Shown piece after piece: positions 1 to 11,987 of a DNA stretch of 64,000 nucleotides. The stretch spans positions 384,419 through 448,418 of the forward strand of contig BDDD01000551.1 in NCBI GenBank assembly GCA_001972305.1. The letters are read 5' to 3'. Position numbers and translations under genes: made by a program. Positions within the stretch are counted from its first letter, which is position 1; each line of letters opens with the position of its first letter. The notes beneath the pieces are model-generated. The model saw only the letters and a list, made by a program, of their open reading frames with translations. It searched no databases and was not told where the DNA came from. This stretch comes from Cephalotus follicularis. Lineage: Eukaryota > Streptophyta > Magnoliopsida > Oxalidales > Cephalotaceae.

Positions 1-1566
1 TTCAACTACCGAGAATCATAGGCAATAACCTTCCCTTCTTGAATCAACACACAACCAAGGCCATGCAAAGAAGCCTCACTGTAAACCACAAACCAACTCC
101 CGGAGAAGGAAGGGTCAACACCGGAGCTGATGTTAACCTACCCTTCAGTGTCGGGAAGCTCTTCTCACAGTCCTATGACCAAACGAACTTCACATCCTTC
201 CTTTTCAACTTTGACAGAGGAGACGCTATTACCGAGAATCCCTCCACGAATCATCGGTAATAGCCAGCAAGTCCAAGGAAACTGCGCACTTCAGGTACGC
301 TCTTGGGTCTTTCCCAGGCCAACATGGCTTCAACCTTCCTCGGGTCCACTTCAACATCTTGGCCCGAGATCACATGGACCAAAAACACAACTTTGTCCAA
401 CCAAAACTCACACTTACTGAGCTTAGCATACAACTCATGGTTTCTCAAGGTCTGCAAAACAATCCTCGAGTGTTCTTCGTGCTCAGCCATACTCCGCGAG
501 TATACCATCACGTCGTCTATGAACACCACCACAAAGGTATCCAAGAAGGGTTGGAACACTCGATTCATCAAATCCATGAAAGCGGCCGGTGCATTGGTTA
601 AACCAAACGGCATAACTAAGAACTCATAGAGACCATAATGAGATCTACAGGTTGTCTTCGGAACATCCTCTTCCTTACCCTTTAACTGGTGATATCCAGA
701 GCGAAGATATATCTTAGAGAACACACAGGCGTCTCGCAACTGATCAAACAAGTCATCGATCCTTGGCAACGGGTTTTTGTTATGCACAGTGACCTTGTTG
801 AGTTGCCTATAGTCCATACACAAGCGCATAGCTCCATCATTCTTCTTCACGAACATGACCGGAGCACCCCATGGAGAACTAGTAGGTCAGATAAATCCTT
901 TATCCAACAAGTCTTCCAACTGTACCTTTAGCTCTTTCAACTCTACAGGTGCCAGACGGTAAGGATCAAGGGATATAGGAGCCGCACCAGGGATCAACTC
1001 AATCTCAAAGTCTATTTCCTTATCCGGAGGAGGACCTGGTAACTCGTCGGGCAAGACATCAGGAAACTCACAAACCACGGGTATGTCCCTTACCTCTGGC
1101 TTAGACATCCGAGTATCCACCACATGAGCTAAGAATCCTTGCGTACATTTACCCAAAGCCTTACGTGCAACCATAGCCGAGATCAACTTAAGAGATGCCG
1201 AACGCTGCTCGCAAATTAACTCCATGCCTAACTTGTCAGGCAAGCAAAAGGAAACAACCTTACGCAAACAATCGACCACTGCTCCGTGCCTTACTAGCCA
1301 ATCCATGCCCAGGATGGCATCAAAGTCCTCAATCTTGAAGGGGATAAGGTCGGCTACAAAACTTCATTCCTTGATCACAACATCACAACCTCTGTAGACT
1401 CATTCTACATGGTAACTCTGGCACGTAGGGACAGATACGGCGATCTCTTCGTCCAGGGAACTTAACACTCCACATGCATGTATGCAAAATGCATGGGCAA
1501 CAAAGGATAAAGAGGCTCCCGTGTCAAACAAAAATGTGGTATCTCTGACGAAGATAAGAGCCTTAC
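1..1566 (-). pseudogene. Element A pol fragment: protease, RT, start of RNase H
   Basis: Protease is recognisable by FDTGAS at about 1514-1530, in a frame that ends at a TGA at 1400-1402. The protease-RT linker (1306-887) holds LGMDWL-like and IPGAAPIS motifs. RT (856-251) holds [31 protein letters not shown] and the catalytic FIDD box. The motif-A aspartate is lost: the usual [10 protein letters not shown] reads [10 protein letters not shown]. Two stops fall where family members have arginine, just before the SPWGAPV box (about 885) and in GLAGYYR-RF (about 248). Both read TGA where CGA would give Arg, as expected from CpG deamination. Coding sequence resembling the RT end and RNase H continues to position 1 in a broken frame. 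It is a dead copy. Confidence 0.88.
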
Positions 1567-2922
1567 CTATAGCCACATTCGCAGATCCGAGAGAATCTTC
1601 TCTGTCAGAGCATAGACTCTAGCTGTCGCTGCTGGTCTACCCTGTTGACGACTTCCACTAGCCCTGGATGATCCCACTTGCAAAGCCATTGTTCCACCTC
1701 TGGCTCCCGCAGGTTGTCTATTAGAAGTAACTGGTCCAGGCGTCGTCAAGGTCTGCTGAGCTTGTGGGCAATTCTCCTTGATGTACCCAAACTGGCCACA
1801 CTGGAAACATTCATGGGTCTCTCCTCTACAGTTGCAAAAATGGAAGCGACCACACCTCTGGCACTTGGGAGGCTGTTGAGAAACTGATGAACTCGGGTGC
1901 TTCCTCTGCTGCGCACCACTGGTTGTAGGAGGACTCATCTACTGCGAAGAAAATGTCCTCTGGCCATCAGACTTGGCCTATCCCCGGTTTCCACCGTCAG
2001 CTTGCTTGTGGGAGAAACGTCTTCTTCATTTCCGTTGTCCTCGGGAGGAACCCTCCCCTTGAGCAGCCTGCTGTCCATCTCTCTTCTGTCCCTTTTCCTG
2101 GCGATTCCTCTGCTCCGTAATACTTTGCTCAACCCTCTTGGCAGATTCCACCAAATCTCAAAAGATAGTCCAGTTGGTTGCTGCCACAGTATGTCTCACC
2201 TCGGGCCTCAACCTATCCAAGAATTTCTCACACCCCTCCTCTTGGTCTGCAACCAAAGCTGGAGAAAAATGAGACAACTCCATCAAGCGGTATTCATATT
2301 GGGTCACGGTCATATTCCTCGGACGCAGGTGCAGAAACTCTCTCCTCTTCTCCTTCACAAAGGTAGTCGGGAAGAAGTACTGACGAAACTCTCGCTTGAA
2401 AACATCCCAAGTGATCATAGCAACGTCGGTATGCCTAGCTTGGAGAGTTTTCCACCATCGAAGAGCATTCTTCCTTACCAAGAAAATGTCAAGTCCAATG
2501 CGTGAGTCATCAGAAACTCCCATCTGTACAAAGATCATCTCAAGATGATTCACCATGCCTCTGCATCCGCTGGATCATCCGTTCCCTCAAAGGTTATAGT
2601 GCCTAAACGTTGAAAACGTTCAACCGGTAAAGCTTGAGGTCGAGAACCACTCAAAGCTTGTATTGTCATCGTAACAAACTGCATCCACTCCGCTTGACTA
2701 CCAGTACCAATCGGAGGACGTACTTGCGCTACTAACTGCACTGCCGGGACCTCAGCTGCCAAAGCTGGTCCAGTCTCTTGTCCAACCATCCCAGGGTTAA
2801 ACTGCACACTAGGTCTAACAGGAGGCAGTTCTTGATCCACATGTGCTGGGGAGGTCTCTCTTCCTCTACCCCGACCACGCTTTCTGGCTGGGGAGACCCC
2901 TCGTCCCCAACCCAAGCCACAT
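1567..2922 (-). pseudogene. Element A gag (nucleocapsid/capsid), frameshifted
   Basis: Three frames must be joined to read this gag. The N-terminal part (2915-2550) is rich in Arg/Gly (RKRGRGRGRE) and ends in FQRLGTITFEGTDDP. The capsid-like Retrotrans_gag core (2556-2158) has RWWKTL, FKREFRQYFFP and MTVTQYEYRLMELS. The nucleocapsid (1938-1567) has CQRCGRFHFCNC followed by CFQCGQFGYIKENC. In this last knuckle the zinc-ligand histidine is replaced by Tyr (C-x2-C-x4-Y-x4-C), so zinc binding should be impaired. An ATG at 2920-2922 is not in frame with the Arg/Gly stretch, so the true start is uncertain. Known role of the family: packaging element RNA in cytoplasmic virus-like particles. Confidence 0.85.
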
Positions 2923-3044
2923 TCTCAAGTCTGACACGGAGGCACCGTCTATCTTCACATGCAAGGTTAGGGCATTACTAACATTTATACTACATGAAAT
3001 GCATGCAATGTCTCCAAAGAAAACACAAGCAGACTAAACCGGTC

Positions 3045-3056
3045 TCTCTGATACCA
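3045..3056 (-). other. Element A primer-binding site (tRNA-iMet)
   Basis: The minus strand reads TGGTATCAGAGA, an 11/12 match to the complement of the 3' end of plant initiator tRNA-Met. It lies 4-5 nt inside the inferred LTR end, which sets the border between LTR and internal region. Confidence 0.8.
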
Positions 3057-3060
3057 AAAA

Positions 3061-3722
3061 GCTAACATGCCCCGTTACCGAGTACCCCCGCCCGAGGACG
3101 GCCATGCCAGGTGGAAGGATCCCCTACCTGGATCTCTAACCAGAACCCCAACAGACAAAGACTAACACTAAGGCCAAGGGCAGGCGTTAAAACACGCTGC
3201 TGAGGAGAGCCACGTTCCCCAGGCCAAACTCACCTAAGGCATAGAAACAAGAAATGCTCGTTCACTAGGAAACGACAACGTTTAACATAAGCTAAGCCTG
3301 GGATCAACGCAAGGGCCAGGGAACAAACGCCAAGCATGGGAAAACTACCCTAGGTCCCTCCAATACTCAACTTACACTAAGGAGATGAAATCTCATCCCG
3401 GCCCAGTACCCAAGGGATCCACCAGGGCTCCCCTGACAAAACATCTTCAGGGACCGAGCTGGTCCGAGGTCGGGGGGACGGGCAAAACTAAGGAAAACTT
3501 CTTACTCTTACTTAACGCCTGCGAGCATGCCCGGGGACAAACACCCAGGGATGCCACCAGACCTCAGCTTAGGGTCAACCAACCCGAGCTGTGAGGTCAA
3601 CCTAAGGTTTGACTAACCATGAACATAGCCACCCCTCCCCCGGCATCTCAGCAGAGGTGCCACACACAAAAGGCCCCGGGGAGAAACATTGAAGTTTCAC
3701 CAAGCCCAGGGTTGGGGTGTCA
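3061..3722 (-). repeat. Element A 5' LTR (about 660 bp)
   Basis: On the minus strand it starts TGACACCCCAACC and ends GGGGCATGTTAGC just before the PBS. TGACACCCC and TGTGACACCCC are common starts of plant Ty3 LTRs. The end is not a clean CA, so the border is good to a few bases. No GTCGAC array is seen. The first five bases overlap the end of LTR B (TGTCA, 3718-3722). Confidence 0.65.
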
Positions 3723-4239
3723 TGCCCCAGTTTCGGTAAACACACATAAAAGCGGTAAAGGCAATCAACATATAACATTCAGCTTATGCGATTACCATAA
3801 AATTTAAACCTTTCAAATTAAGATATCAGTTGCGGAAGCATTAAAACTCATAAGCTGAAAAACACGTAACGTGCATACCATACTGCACACTACTCAATAC
3901 ATGTCTGTCATAGTTAAAAGCCCACAAAACGGAGCGTGATCACAGTACATTAACCCAAAAGTAAAGTACAACAGATAACTATCAGTACAGTACATCTGTA
4001 TCCTTAAAACAAAATAGCTTATTACAACCCGGAAGAACGTAAAGCCAACAACAACTAAGATAAGGCTTGTTCTTCGTCCATGCTAGTCCAACACCGGTCC
4101 ACTGCATCAATCTGTAAAGTAGGGGGTTAGCCTTTGTCCTCACTCGGCTAAGTTATAATAGTAGTTCGGGATCAACATTAAATGCATGTCATGTAATTGA
4201 TGCATAGATGATGCAACACAGTAAAAACACCAGTTTATA

Positions 4240-4402
4240 TCCAGTTTATATATATATGAAAAAATATATAAGTTAGCAGTATAGTAAAATAATAGTAGGG
4301 GCATATATATGAAAATATATGTATGCAGTAACAGTACACTAGTATATTGGTAGGGACATATATATGAAAATATATGTATGCAATAACAGTACAGTAGTAA
4401 CC
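4240..4402. repeat. AT-rich tandem repeat in LTR B (about 62-bp unit)
   Basis: Blocks of the type CATATATATGAAAATATATG, each followed by a GCAGTAACAGTACAGTAG-like tail, recur about 2.5 times. The word ACAGTACAGTA also recurs through 4330-4750. Confidence 0.7.
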
Positions 4403-5114
4403 CGGCCAGGGCTACATCACAGGTACAATAGTGTCCGAATAGGACCAGTAAACAGTACAGTAAGTCCACAAAGGGACCACAAACAGGCAGTCAGTATGTG
4501 CAACGCCGCCAACTCCTGGCCCCACGTTGCACTCCCACTTCGATCCCTTCTCCAGGCAACCAAGCAAGACAACAGTACAGTGAGTCACCCAGCCAACTCC
4601 TGGCCCCTAGGTCAACCCTGCCACTAGTCATCATTGGCAGTCCCCGCCACGCAACTAGTACTGCTCAAGCACAACCACAGTAAATTCACAGAGCAACACA
4701 GTGAATCAATACAGTAAACAGTGCAATAAACAGTACAGTAGTGATCGTTTAGATCGACAACAGGCAGCTCATTTCAAAATGTTTTCGAAGGTCATAAACA
4801 TTTGAAATATGCATTTTCAGTAGTAGAAAGTACTTTTAAACAGTTTCAGTAGGCGGAAATCGCTTTCCCAGTTGTTCAAAAATATGTTTTTATCAATTAT
4901 ATATTTTCGCACTCAAAACAGTTATTTTCAGTTTCATATGCATTTCTAAATTATCGTATTATCGTAGTAATCTAGAAATCATAAACAGTTTATAAACAGT
5001 CAATAAAAAGGCAGTAAACATTACATATGCAATGCATACAAATGCTCGAATGCATCCTAAGCGCAGAAAGGATCATCGGGTGTCAAAATCGTAAGGATTG
5101 TCCAAACAGGACTC

Positions 5115-5325
5115 TAAAGCTTCGACGTTTTTCCCTTGAGTGTCGACGCTTATGTCCTCTAAGCGTCGACGTTTAGTCCCATAGTGTCAGCGCTTTCCAG
5201 TCTCTAAACGTCTATGTCGCCTCCCATAGGCGTCGACGTTTAAATGCATTCAGTAAATAAACACACTACACGTTCCAAAGCGTCGACGCTTACCAAAGGC
5301 GTCGACAGTTTTGAGCGTCAGTCGT
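5115..5325. repeat. Palindromic GTCGAC array, LTR B distal cluster
   Basis: About seven copies of AAGCGTCGACGCTT-like words spaced 20-70 bp apart, some decayed (TTCGAC, GTCAGC, CGTCTATG). In LTR orientation this cluster lies downstream of the promoter-like block and of the donor-like site at 5547-5575. Confidence 0.85.
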
Positions 5326-5546
5326 CTTCTTCCTCGCGACATGTCAAACCAGTAACATTTCCAACATAGATACATGCAATCCAACATGTATAAAGCCCAG
5401 AAAACCGACATTCAACATCATATTACACATCCAGTACAACATGGCATAATTTCAGTAACCGAAAACAGTTCAACAGGCCATGCAATCCATGCATAAACAT
5501 CACTGAATAAACACCTATTTATTGAACACAAAATACGATTATGGCT

Positions 5547-5600
5547 CCCCCTACCTCTAGAATCAAGTTAGAAGCCGAAAGTCCTCCTCTTTTAGTATCC
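5547..5600 (-). promoter_or_regulatory. Conserved leader end with splice-donor-like AG|GTAGGG (LTR B)
   Basis: The minus strand reads CTTCTAACTTGATTCTAGAG followed by GTAGGGGGAGCC. Nearly the same words sit at the matching place in LTRs F (18400-18426) and C (36076-36106). This suggests the 3' end of a 5'-UTR exon. The splicing role is inferred. Confidence 0.45.
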
Positions 5601-5805
5601 AGATGGTAACTTTGAGCTCCCAGGTACTGCTTGAAAGCTCCCTGGTTCGTCCCAATAGTTGCTGTCCAAGCTCCAACTTCCACTTGCTCAACAATGGTGT
5701 TTTGAGCTTTCTCTCTCTAAACTTCTACCCTCTTTCCCTCACTGCGTTTCTCTCAAGCCTCTAGTTCTTTCTCAATCAGTAACAGCCGAAGGTAAGAGGT
5801 GAGGG

Positions 5806-5820
5806 CTGTCTTTTATGCAG
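5806..5820 (-). promoter_or_regulatory. TATA-like box of LTR B
   Basis: The minus strand reads CTGCATAAAAGACAG. Position and context match CATAAAA words in LTRs C (35856-35863) and F (18164-18172), all between two GTCGAC clusters and upstream of the AG|GTAGGG site. Confidence 0.45.
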
Positions 5821-6094
5821 GTTTCATTTTTGTTTCACCTGCATAGAACCCACCAGTCCCAGTCTTTCTCTCACTTATGCACACCTAATGCATAGGTGCT
5901 GCATTCTTCTCCTTCACAGGCCATGCATTCAGAGATTCTCTCTCTGTTCAAAGCCCTTTGGTTGCAGGTAATGTGGGCATCATAAGCATGCATGCCACGT
6001 TTCTAGAGAGCCTGCCCCTGTGTCGGTTAAGTGGCTCAAAAGCACCTCCACGCGACACGTTCACCAGCTGCTAGTGTGTATGCAGGAGGCGACC

Positions 6095-6252
6095 CAAAGC
6101 GTCGACGCTTTTATTTAAGCTTCAGCGCTTAAGTGTTTTGTGCGAAATGGCATCGACATTTATGCATTGCGTCGACGGTTTGGCCACTTGAGACACATGC
6201 GCATTCAAGTCAACAAGGAGTCGATGCTTCGGTTTAAGGCGTCGACGCTTTT
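6095..6252. repeat. Palindromic GTCGAC array, LTR B proximal (U3) cluster
   Basis: Includes AAAGCGTCGACGCTTTT near 6096-6112, CATCGACATT, GCGTCGACGG, GAGTCGATGC and GGCGTCGACGCTTTT at the end. In LTR orientation it lies between the LTR start and the TATA-like box. Confidence 0.85.
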
Positions 6253-6440
6253 GCCCCTTCCTTCAATATTTTCAAGTAAAGCAAAAGCTTAACATTTCTT
6301 GGTGTTTCTTATCCCACAACCAACATTACATAAAGATAGAAAACGTCATCAAAGTCGGGAAATCAGTCATTTTATTAACTTCACAATAACAGTACAAATA
6401 CATCGTGAAATTAAAATACATGAAAATCCCGGGCATTACA

Positions 6441-8636
6441 TGGGGAGACCTGCTCCTCTGCCGAAAGCCAACTGCCATAGACTTCACATACCAGACCAGA
6501 CGCGCATGTGCAAGCCCCGTGGTGTCAGACCATCAGACCAGCACATACCAGAATAGGCTTGCTATAGTACGTTCATGCCAGACCAAGGAGTCTGAGAAGT
6601 CACACAAGGCGATATATATATTGGACTGCTCAACGTAACACTACTCGGCAAGGGTGCTCGGACTGCTCAGCACAACATTACAAGCAATGCACATCTGATC
6701 TGCCCAGGAGCTCGACAGTACAAGGTACGCACCTCTGTAAAACATAGCTCGGCAAGCTCGGCATGTTAGCTCTCAAGCATCATCCACAACATTAGGATGT
6801 AGAACACCACAACTATTCCACCACCTGCTCGCAGAGAACCCAAGCACATGAGACTACTGTGAAATATTAGACCGTCCACGGAATATCAGACCAACATGCG
6901 TAATACCCAACCAACTGCGAAATACCAGACCAGCAGTGGATTACCAGACCAGAGGTGGAATACCAGACCATCCATGGAATATTAGACTAGAGGTGGAATA
7001 CAAGACCACTAATACTACACAAGCAAGATCAATGATGCGTACTGCCCGACAAGCCAACACTTGCATGAAAAGGGTGCCAGTACTTCCTCTAACAGTCCCT
7101 CAAAACCAGACTGGAGAAATTAGCTTATCTACCACTGTCCCCCGGACACCAAGGCATATCAAGAACTGCCGTCCACTACCAGCACGTTGTCTACACCAGC
7201 GGATCTCTAACTACTCCAAGATGTGGTAGACAGAAGGACAAGGAAGCTCGCCTACCACTGTCCCAAGAACACAAGAGGAGGAGAAACCATAACAGCCGTA
7301 CCGCCAGACTAGGAGGTCCGAGAAGGTCACTCGTTATAATCCCCAAGAGCCATCCTCAACAAAACGCCCGAGAAGCTACTTCACTCAAGCAATGCCTGAA
7401 GAGGCTTAACTCAACAAGACATCTGAGGAGCTCCACTCATCAACACCCGAGAAGCTTTACTCAACACCCGAGAAGCTACTTCACTCAGCAAATGCCCGAG
7501 GAGACACTACACTCAGCAATGCCCGAGGAGACACTACACTCAGCAATGCTCAAGAAGGTACTCGGCACGCACTGCTCGACAAAGGCTGCCCAACATGGAC
7601 TACTCGTCAAGCAATGCCTAACATGCACTGCTCGGCAAGGGATGCCCGACATGGACTGCTCGACAAGGAATGCACATGGCACTGACTCCTTGGCCAGGAG
7701 TCATATCAAGAACACACATCTAACTATAGCAATAACATCCATGTTCATCACATGAAATTTGGGAAACCTCGTCAACCCAGAATCTGGAACGCCATAACAT
7801 AGGCTCAACAACAACTCAACATAAAATGGTTAAGTCAGCAAAAACAATAAAACTAAATCACAGTAACACGTCACATACCTGGGTCTCTCAAGACCAGTTC
7901 CTGCGACGCTTACCAGTTTCCTTGGAACTTCGAATCCCTCACTGGATTCCTCACATTCCAGAAACTCAACCAGCCCACTTGGAGCTTCGAATCTGACACT
8001 GGATCCACATTTCACAATCCGAGAAACCAATCATACCAGGACTACCATCTCACTACTCACTGTACTGAGGAACACCAATTCTACAATACCACACCCGGAG
8101 TAGGGACATCGAAAGACCAGTGAGAATCACCTTCAACCACGGTTGATTACAGTACAAATGGAGAAGAAGAGAAATAGAGACTTGCAAAGGAGATTCTTCG
8201 GCCAGGCCAGAAGTAAGAATCCAACGAAAGAGGAGGCTTGAATCTCACAGGGAGCACTTACGACTCGCCAGAAGAGGAGTTCAATTGGCACCCTCTCTTC
8301 CTTCCCTTCTCCTTCTTCCTCTTTTCTTCTTCCTCTTTCCCACCCACACCCTGACACTGGGCTCCTGCCACTCCCTTCTGCCAACAACCAGTAAAAACAT
8401 CATCCCCCTTTCTCTACTAACACACGCCTGCTCACAAGAGGAGGCGTTAGCTTCCTTTAGAAGCCTCTCTCTTATGGGTTAAGCAAAAAATGATTTCCCT
8501 CCTAATCCACTTTGGGCCTTCACTGGTATAAGAGATAACTCCCAATTGGCCCAAGGAAATTTGACATAACACAATCCAGGCCCTTAACAAGCACATAACA
8601 CTGTGGATTTCCTCAAAACCGTACACGGGTATCACA
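6441..8636 (-). repeat. Element J 3' LTR (left copy, truncated)
   Basis: Collinear with about 12090-14203. Shared blocks include GCAAGCCCCGTGGTGT, tandem GGAATACCAGACCAG-type words (6870-7010), CCCGAGAAGCTACTTCACTC-type words (7380-7560) and CACTGCTCGGCAAGG-type words (7560-7690). The minus-strand start TGTGATACCCGTGTACGG is at 8636. The end furthest from that start was replaced by LTR B. No gene is seen. Confidence 0.78.
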
Positions 8637-8655
8637 ATCCTCCCCCCTTTTAGGA
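8637..8655 (-). other. Element J polypurine tract
   Basis: The minus strand reads CCTAAAAGGGGGGAGGAT directly before the LTR start TGTGATACCC. This is the classic plus-strand priming site position. Confidence 0.75.
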
Positions 8656-11145
8656 AATTTGTCCCCAAAATTCACTTGCCTGCCATGACAGAAGCTTGAG
8701 GAAAGATCATGCAGCCTGGTAATAATTTCAGACATCTCACTTTGGCATTAAGCCGACTGACCAATATCATCCCAGCTGCACAATATCGGCCTAGGGTTGT
8801 ACAGACAGTTGTACGTACATCAATCCCGCGCTCACCGGATGCATAGATATTCAAGGAGTCATACCTGTACACAAAAAATTTATATAGAAGCAAGATATTC
8901 ATTTTTAAATAGAAATCAAGGCTGCCCAGGAAATCACAGCATCAGAAGATGTTCTATTCTATCGAGACCACCTCGGCAATAGAGGGTCTTCTCTACCGTT
9001 ATAACCATAACAATCCGTAACACACTGCTATATAAACCAGCCATGTCGTAAACACATATCAACTAAATAGCAACATCAACCGGGAACACACATCGGCTGA
9101 TAATGACTCAATGACATATTTGAACTTCGACTGAGGGGGATCGTCGATTCATCACAAGAATCCAACCCTCGACGAAAATAATATATCATTTAACAGCCAT
9201 CCAGGAACATCATCAACACTGTCGGAATACCAATCAGCAATAAAACACAACCTGCTGGAATAACCATCAGTCGTCGAATGCTGAAATAACCATCAACAGT
9301 CATAAAAGAGCTGTGCCGGAAGGTCCCATAAACAATAGAAGCTCGGCTGGAATGTCCATCAGCAAAATATATAGATAGATACAACTGCTTGATCGGAATG
9401 ACCATCAGTCATGATTTGTGATGTGCCAAAATCACATCGGCAAGATAACAAGATAAGCCAGAATCACACATCAGCTGTATATTGAGATCCTCTACTCTGT
9501 CGGAACCATCGGCTCTGCAAGAACCACACCGGCCAGAACCATCGACAAATAGATATATCAGCAATGCCTGTAATAACAAAACTACATAACAATACCTTTT
9601 CCACACAGGCCATACCAAGCATCTTACACCGAAAACACATCGGCTCATCTCAATGGCGCGTAGACCGGAGTAAAAGTCATGGCTACAGGAGGTACACCAT
9701 CCCTCACATATTGACATGGATGCCACATGACTCGGTTTCCACCAGGGGTTCTCGGCTTACTAAGGCACGAACCTTCCCCCCGAGGAACACAATCGCTCCA
9801 CAGAGGTTCCTGGCTGATCAGGCACGGCCCTCCCTCTGAGAGTCACAGCAGATCACCAGCGTCGATTGAGGGGACAACGTACTATATCGACCGTGCTCTA
9901 CCCTCACCAGCATAGTATGGGAGAACATCGATCGAGGGGCCAGTGAATCACGCTCAGGCACCACCCCCGTCGACAATAGCCTAGCCTCATAATACAACTT
10001 CCATCGGAGGCCCTTGGCTAGCAAAGCATGACCCGTCTCTGAGGGGAATACCACAACTTCCATTGGAGGTCCTCGGCTACCAAAGCACGACCCTTCCTCG
10101 AGGGGCTATGGAGAAAATCATGAACATTGATCGAGGGGCCAGCGTATCACGCTCAGGCACCGCCCTCGTCGGCAATCATGTATGAGAACATCGACTGGGT
10201 AGTCGGCGCATCACCGCTCAACCCATCCTTGGTCGACAATGCCATAGGGAAGCAATCTACAAGGTCTTTTGGAAAGAGTAGCGGATCCTCAGCTACACTC
10301 ACACACATTCCCATCATAGACCAATGAGAATGAGCAGATCCAGGTTGGAACCCAGGGGCAGTCATATGTATAGTGCATCATAGACAATACCACTGCATTA
10401 ATGAGAGGGAGATAACGCTTGCTTATCCTCACCCAGATAATGCTCCACTGTCATCATTACCAGCAACCAGTATCCACAAATATATTATTGTGAAAATCGA
10501 TCGAGGGGCCAGTGTATCACCGCTCGAGCTTCTCCCTCATCAGCAATCATATACAAGAGCAACTCATAAGGCCTATTGAAAAGTGTGGCGGATCCTGCGT
10601 GTCTGCACTCAACGCACACGCCCGTCATAGACAACGGGAATGAGCAGATCTAGGTTATGGAAACCCAGGGGCAATCACACTCAACAGCACATAATAGACC
10701 AATGGAACTGTTAAATGGACGACAGATCAAACCCAAACTCATCCTTAACTAGGGGTGCTCAAATCTCAGCAAATCACATAGCACAGAACCTATCTCAATA
10801 CATCCTCAGCACATCTGTTAGCATTAGAGAACAAGTGATAGAAATAAGAAAATCACATAAGGAAAAGGAACTTTCCACTTACCTATCTTCTGCAAACACT
10901 ACCACTTACCAGATTCTTGGCTTACTATATTCATGATGCTCTGGATCACTTGTCATACCCAAGTCCAGTGACAAAATCAACTGATGTTCTTCGCACATAC
11001 CATCTGCCATACCAGAACTTGGAGGATACCAAACCTCAGTTCTATCATATACTCTTGGTACTCCTAAGAATTACCAACTTCCCATATTCAAAGTTCAACA
11101 AAAACCTCAAAGAATCTCATAACCACAAGCATCACTGAACCAATC
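8656..11145 (-). other. Element J internal region, no recognisable coding sequence
   Basis: Reading frames are short and show no capsid, CCHC knuckle, DTG, YxDD or DDE motif. The space is filled by degenerate repeats: GGAATAACCATCAGTCG-like words at 9180-9410, CGGCTACCAAAGCACGACCC-like words at 9740-10110, and the larger repeat described separately. Confidence 0.6.
9930..10705. repeat. Long imperfect direct repeats in element J
   Basis: The phrase ATCGATCGAGGGGCCAGTG, followed by TATCACCGCTC-like sequence, recurs near 9930, 10128 and 10497. A second block (GCGGATCCT ... GAATGAGCAGATC ... ACCCAGGGGCA) recurs at about 10280-10390 and 10590-10700. Together they form a roughly 310-bp repeated unit. 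Confidence 0.72.
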
Positions 11146-11157
11146 TCTTTGATACCA
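11146..11157 (-). other. Element J primer-binding site
   Basis: The minus strand reads TGGTATCAAAGA, the tRNA-iMet primer sequence with one G-to-A change. It is followed to the right by GCTTTAACGACCTGTTTTG, the inferred LTR end. Confidence 0.65.
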
Positions 11158-11569
11158 GCTTTAACGACCTGTTTTGAAACACCCTTACCTAACCCAAATG
11201 AGCCATTAATTTGGGATAACTTAGGCCATAACCCATGGCACGAATTGTTATACCAAAAAAATTTCAAATCATTTATTGTCCAAGGCAAAACACATATATA
11301 TAGTACTTAAGATCTCCGCCAGCATCAGCCAACTAACAGCGGTGCAACACCCGCAATAGCCAACCCACTACTGTGCACAAGTCTGCTTATACAATAGGAC
11401 TGTTGTAGAGGACCACCGCCTAACGTCGATATCCTGCCCACCCTCCTGCCTCAGTGGAAAGGAATCAAGTCCGGGCCTTAACATTAATTCTTGGGTATAC
11501 CACATATCAACACAGTGCATCATTCATCACAAGACAAGGAGTAAAAGAAAGGTAGAATGAGACACATGA

Positions 11570-11645
11570 ATTTTATAGTGGTTCGGCATAGAAAATGCCT
11601 ACGTCCATTTCCTCAATCATCCTTGAGGTTCCACTAGTATAAAAT
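11570..11645 (-). repeat. SIRE-LTR-like 'GTGGTTCGGC ... CCTACGTCCA' module inside J LTR
   Basis: The plus strand reads ATAGTGGTTCGGCATAG, then TGCCTACGTCCATTTCC and a CTTGAGGTTCCACTAG phrase. The same module occurs in the LTR of element N (59940-60003) and, inverted, in the solo LTRs at 17220-17275 and 49050-49097. It may be the remnant of a copia LTR inserted in J. Exact borders are not visible. Confidence 0.5.
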
Positions 11646-11987
11646 TCATTACATACAGGGTATTTACGTAGCTCAGAAAATACATCAATTCAATTTCCCA
11701 AAAGCCTCACTGCAACTTAATACAAGGCTGATTTCAATTGCAAACGCCACATAAATGTCAGCATATGCGGACTTCCTCTAGCAGACCCAACGATCACAAG
11801 ATTGGAGAAGGAGAAACTATCTGCTACATATCTCATAATCACTGAGAAGACATATGTGTATATGAAGAGAGAAATGTCAGAACAGAGAATGGAACAATCG
11901 CCTCACAGGCCATAGATAGCCAAGAAGCCGCACCAGATTTCATATGGCCAGAAAAGTTGTACCCAATCGAATACCGCTGCATAATGC

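Larger units (their letters stand above)
1..3722 (-). mobile_element. Element A: decayed Ty3/gypsy chromovirus, 5' part (LTR, gag, start of pol)
   Basis: Seen: on the minus strand, in order, a short LTR, a tRNA-iMet primer-binding site, gag pieces with a CCHC-like knuckle, a protease motif, and reverse transcriptase running off position 1. This is the Ty3/gypsy order, and the RT and gag resemble plant chromoviruses of the Tekay/Galadriel type (inferred from motif style). The integrase half and 3' LTR lie left of the window, so no TSD can be checked. Frameshifts and stops make it non-functional. Its roughly 0.66-kb LTR is much shorter than the 2-3 kb LTRs of the other Ty3 elements here, so it is a separate family. 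Confidence 0.85.
3718..6440 (-). mobile_element. LTR B (2.7 kb), Ty3 family related to C, solo or cut off by A
   Basis: The minus strand starts TGTAATGCCCGGGATTTTCA at 6440 and ends GGGGCATGACA at 3718. Start and internal landmarks match the LTRs of element C: ATTTCATGTATTGTAATTTCAC near the start, then arrays, a TATA-like box, AG|GTAGGG, a CCGAGTGAGGACAAAGGCTA block, TTGATTGCCTTACCGC, then the end. No PBS or gag follows, because element A begins at once. So it is either a solo LTR or an element whose body was displaced by A. It appears to have landed in the left LTR of element J. Confidence 0.75.

Noticed and set aside
5115-5325. GTCGAC clusters as a CRISPR array
   Set aside because: Repeats are 10-14 bp, imperfect, irregularly spaced and lie in eukaryotic LTRs. 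There are no 24-40 bp direct repeats with equal spacers and no cas genes.
8133-8482. Possible small host gene with a hydrophobic N-terminus in the J LTR
   Set aside because: The sequence is duplicated in the other J LTR (about 13700-14060) with frame-breaking differences, so it is LTR sequence.
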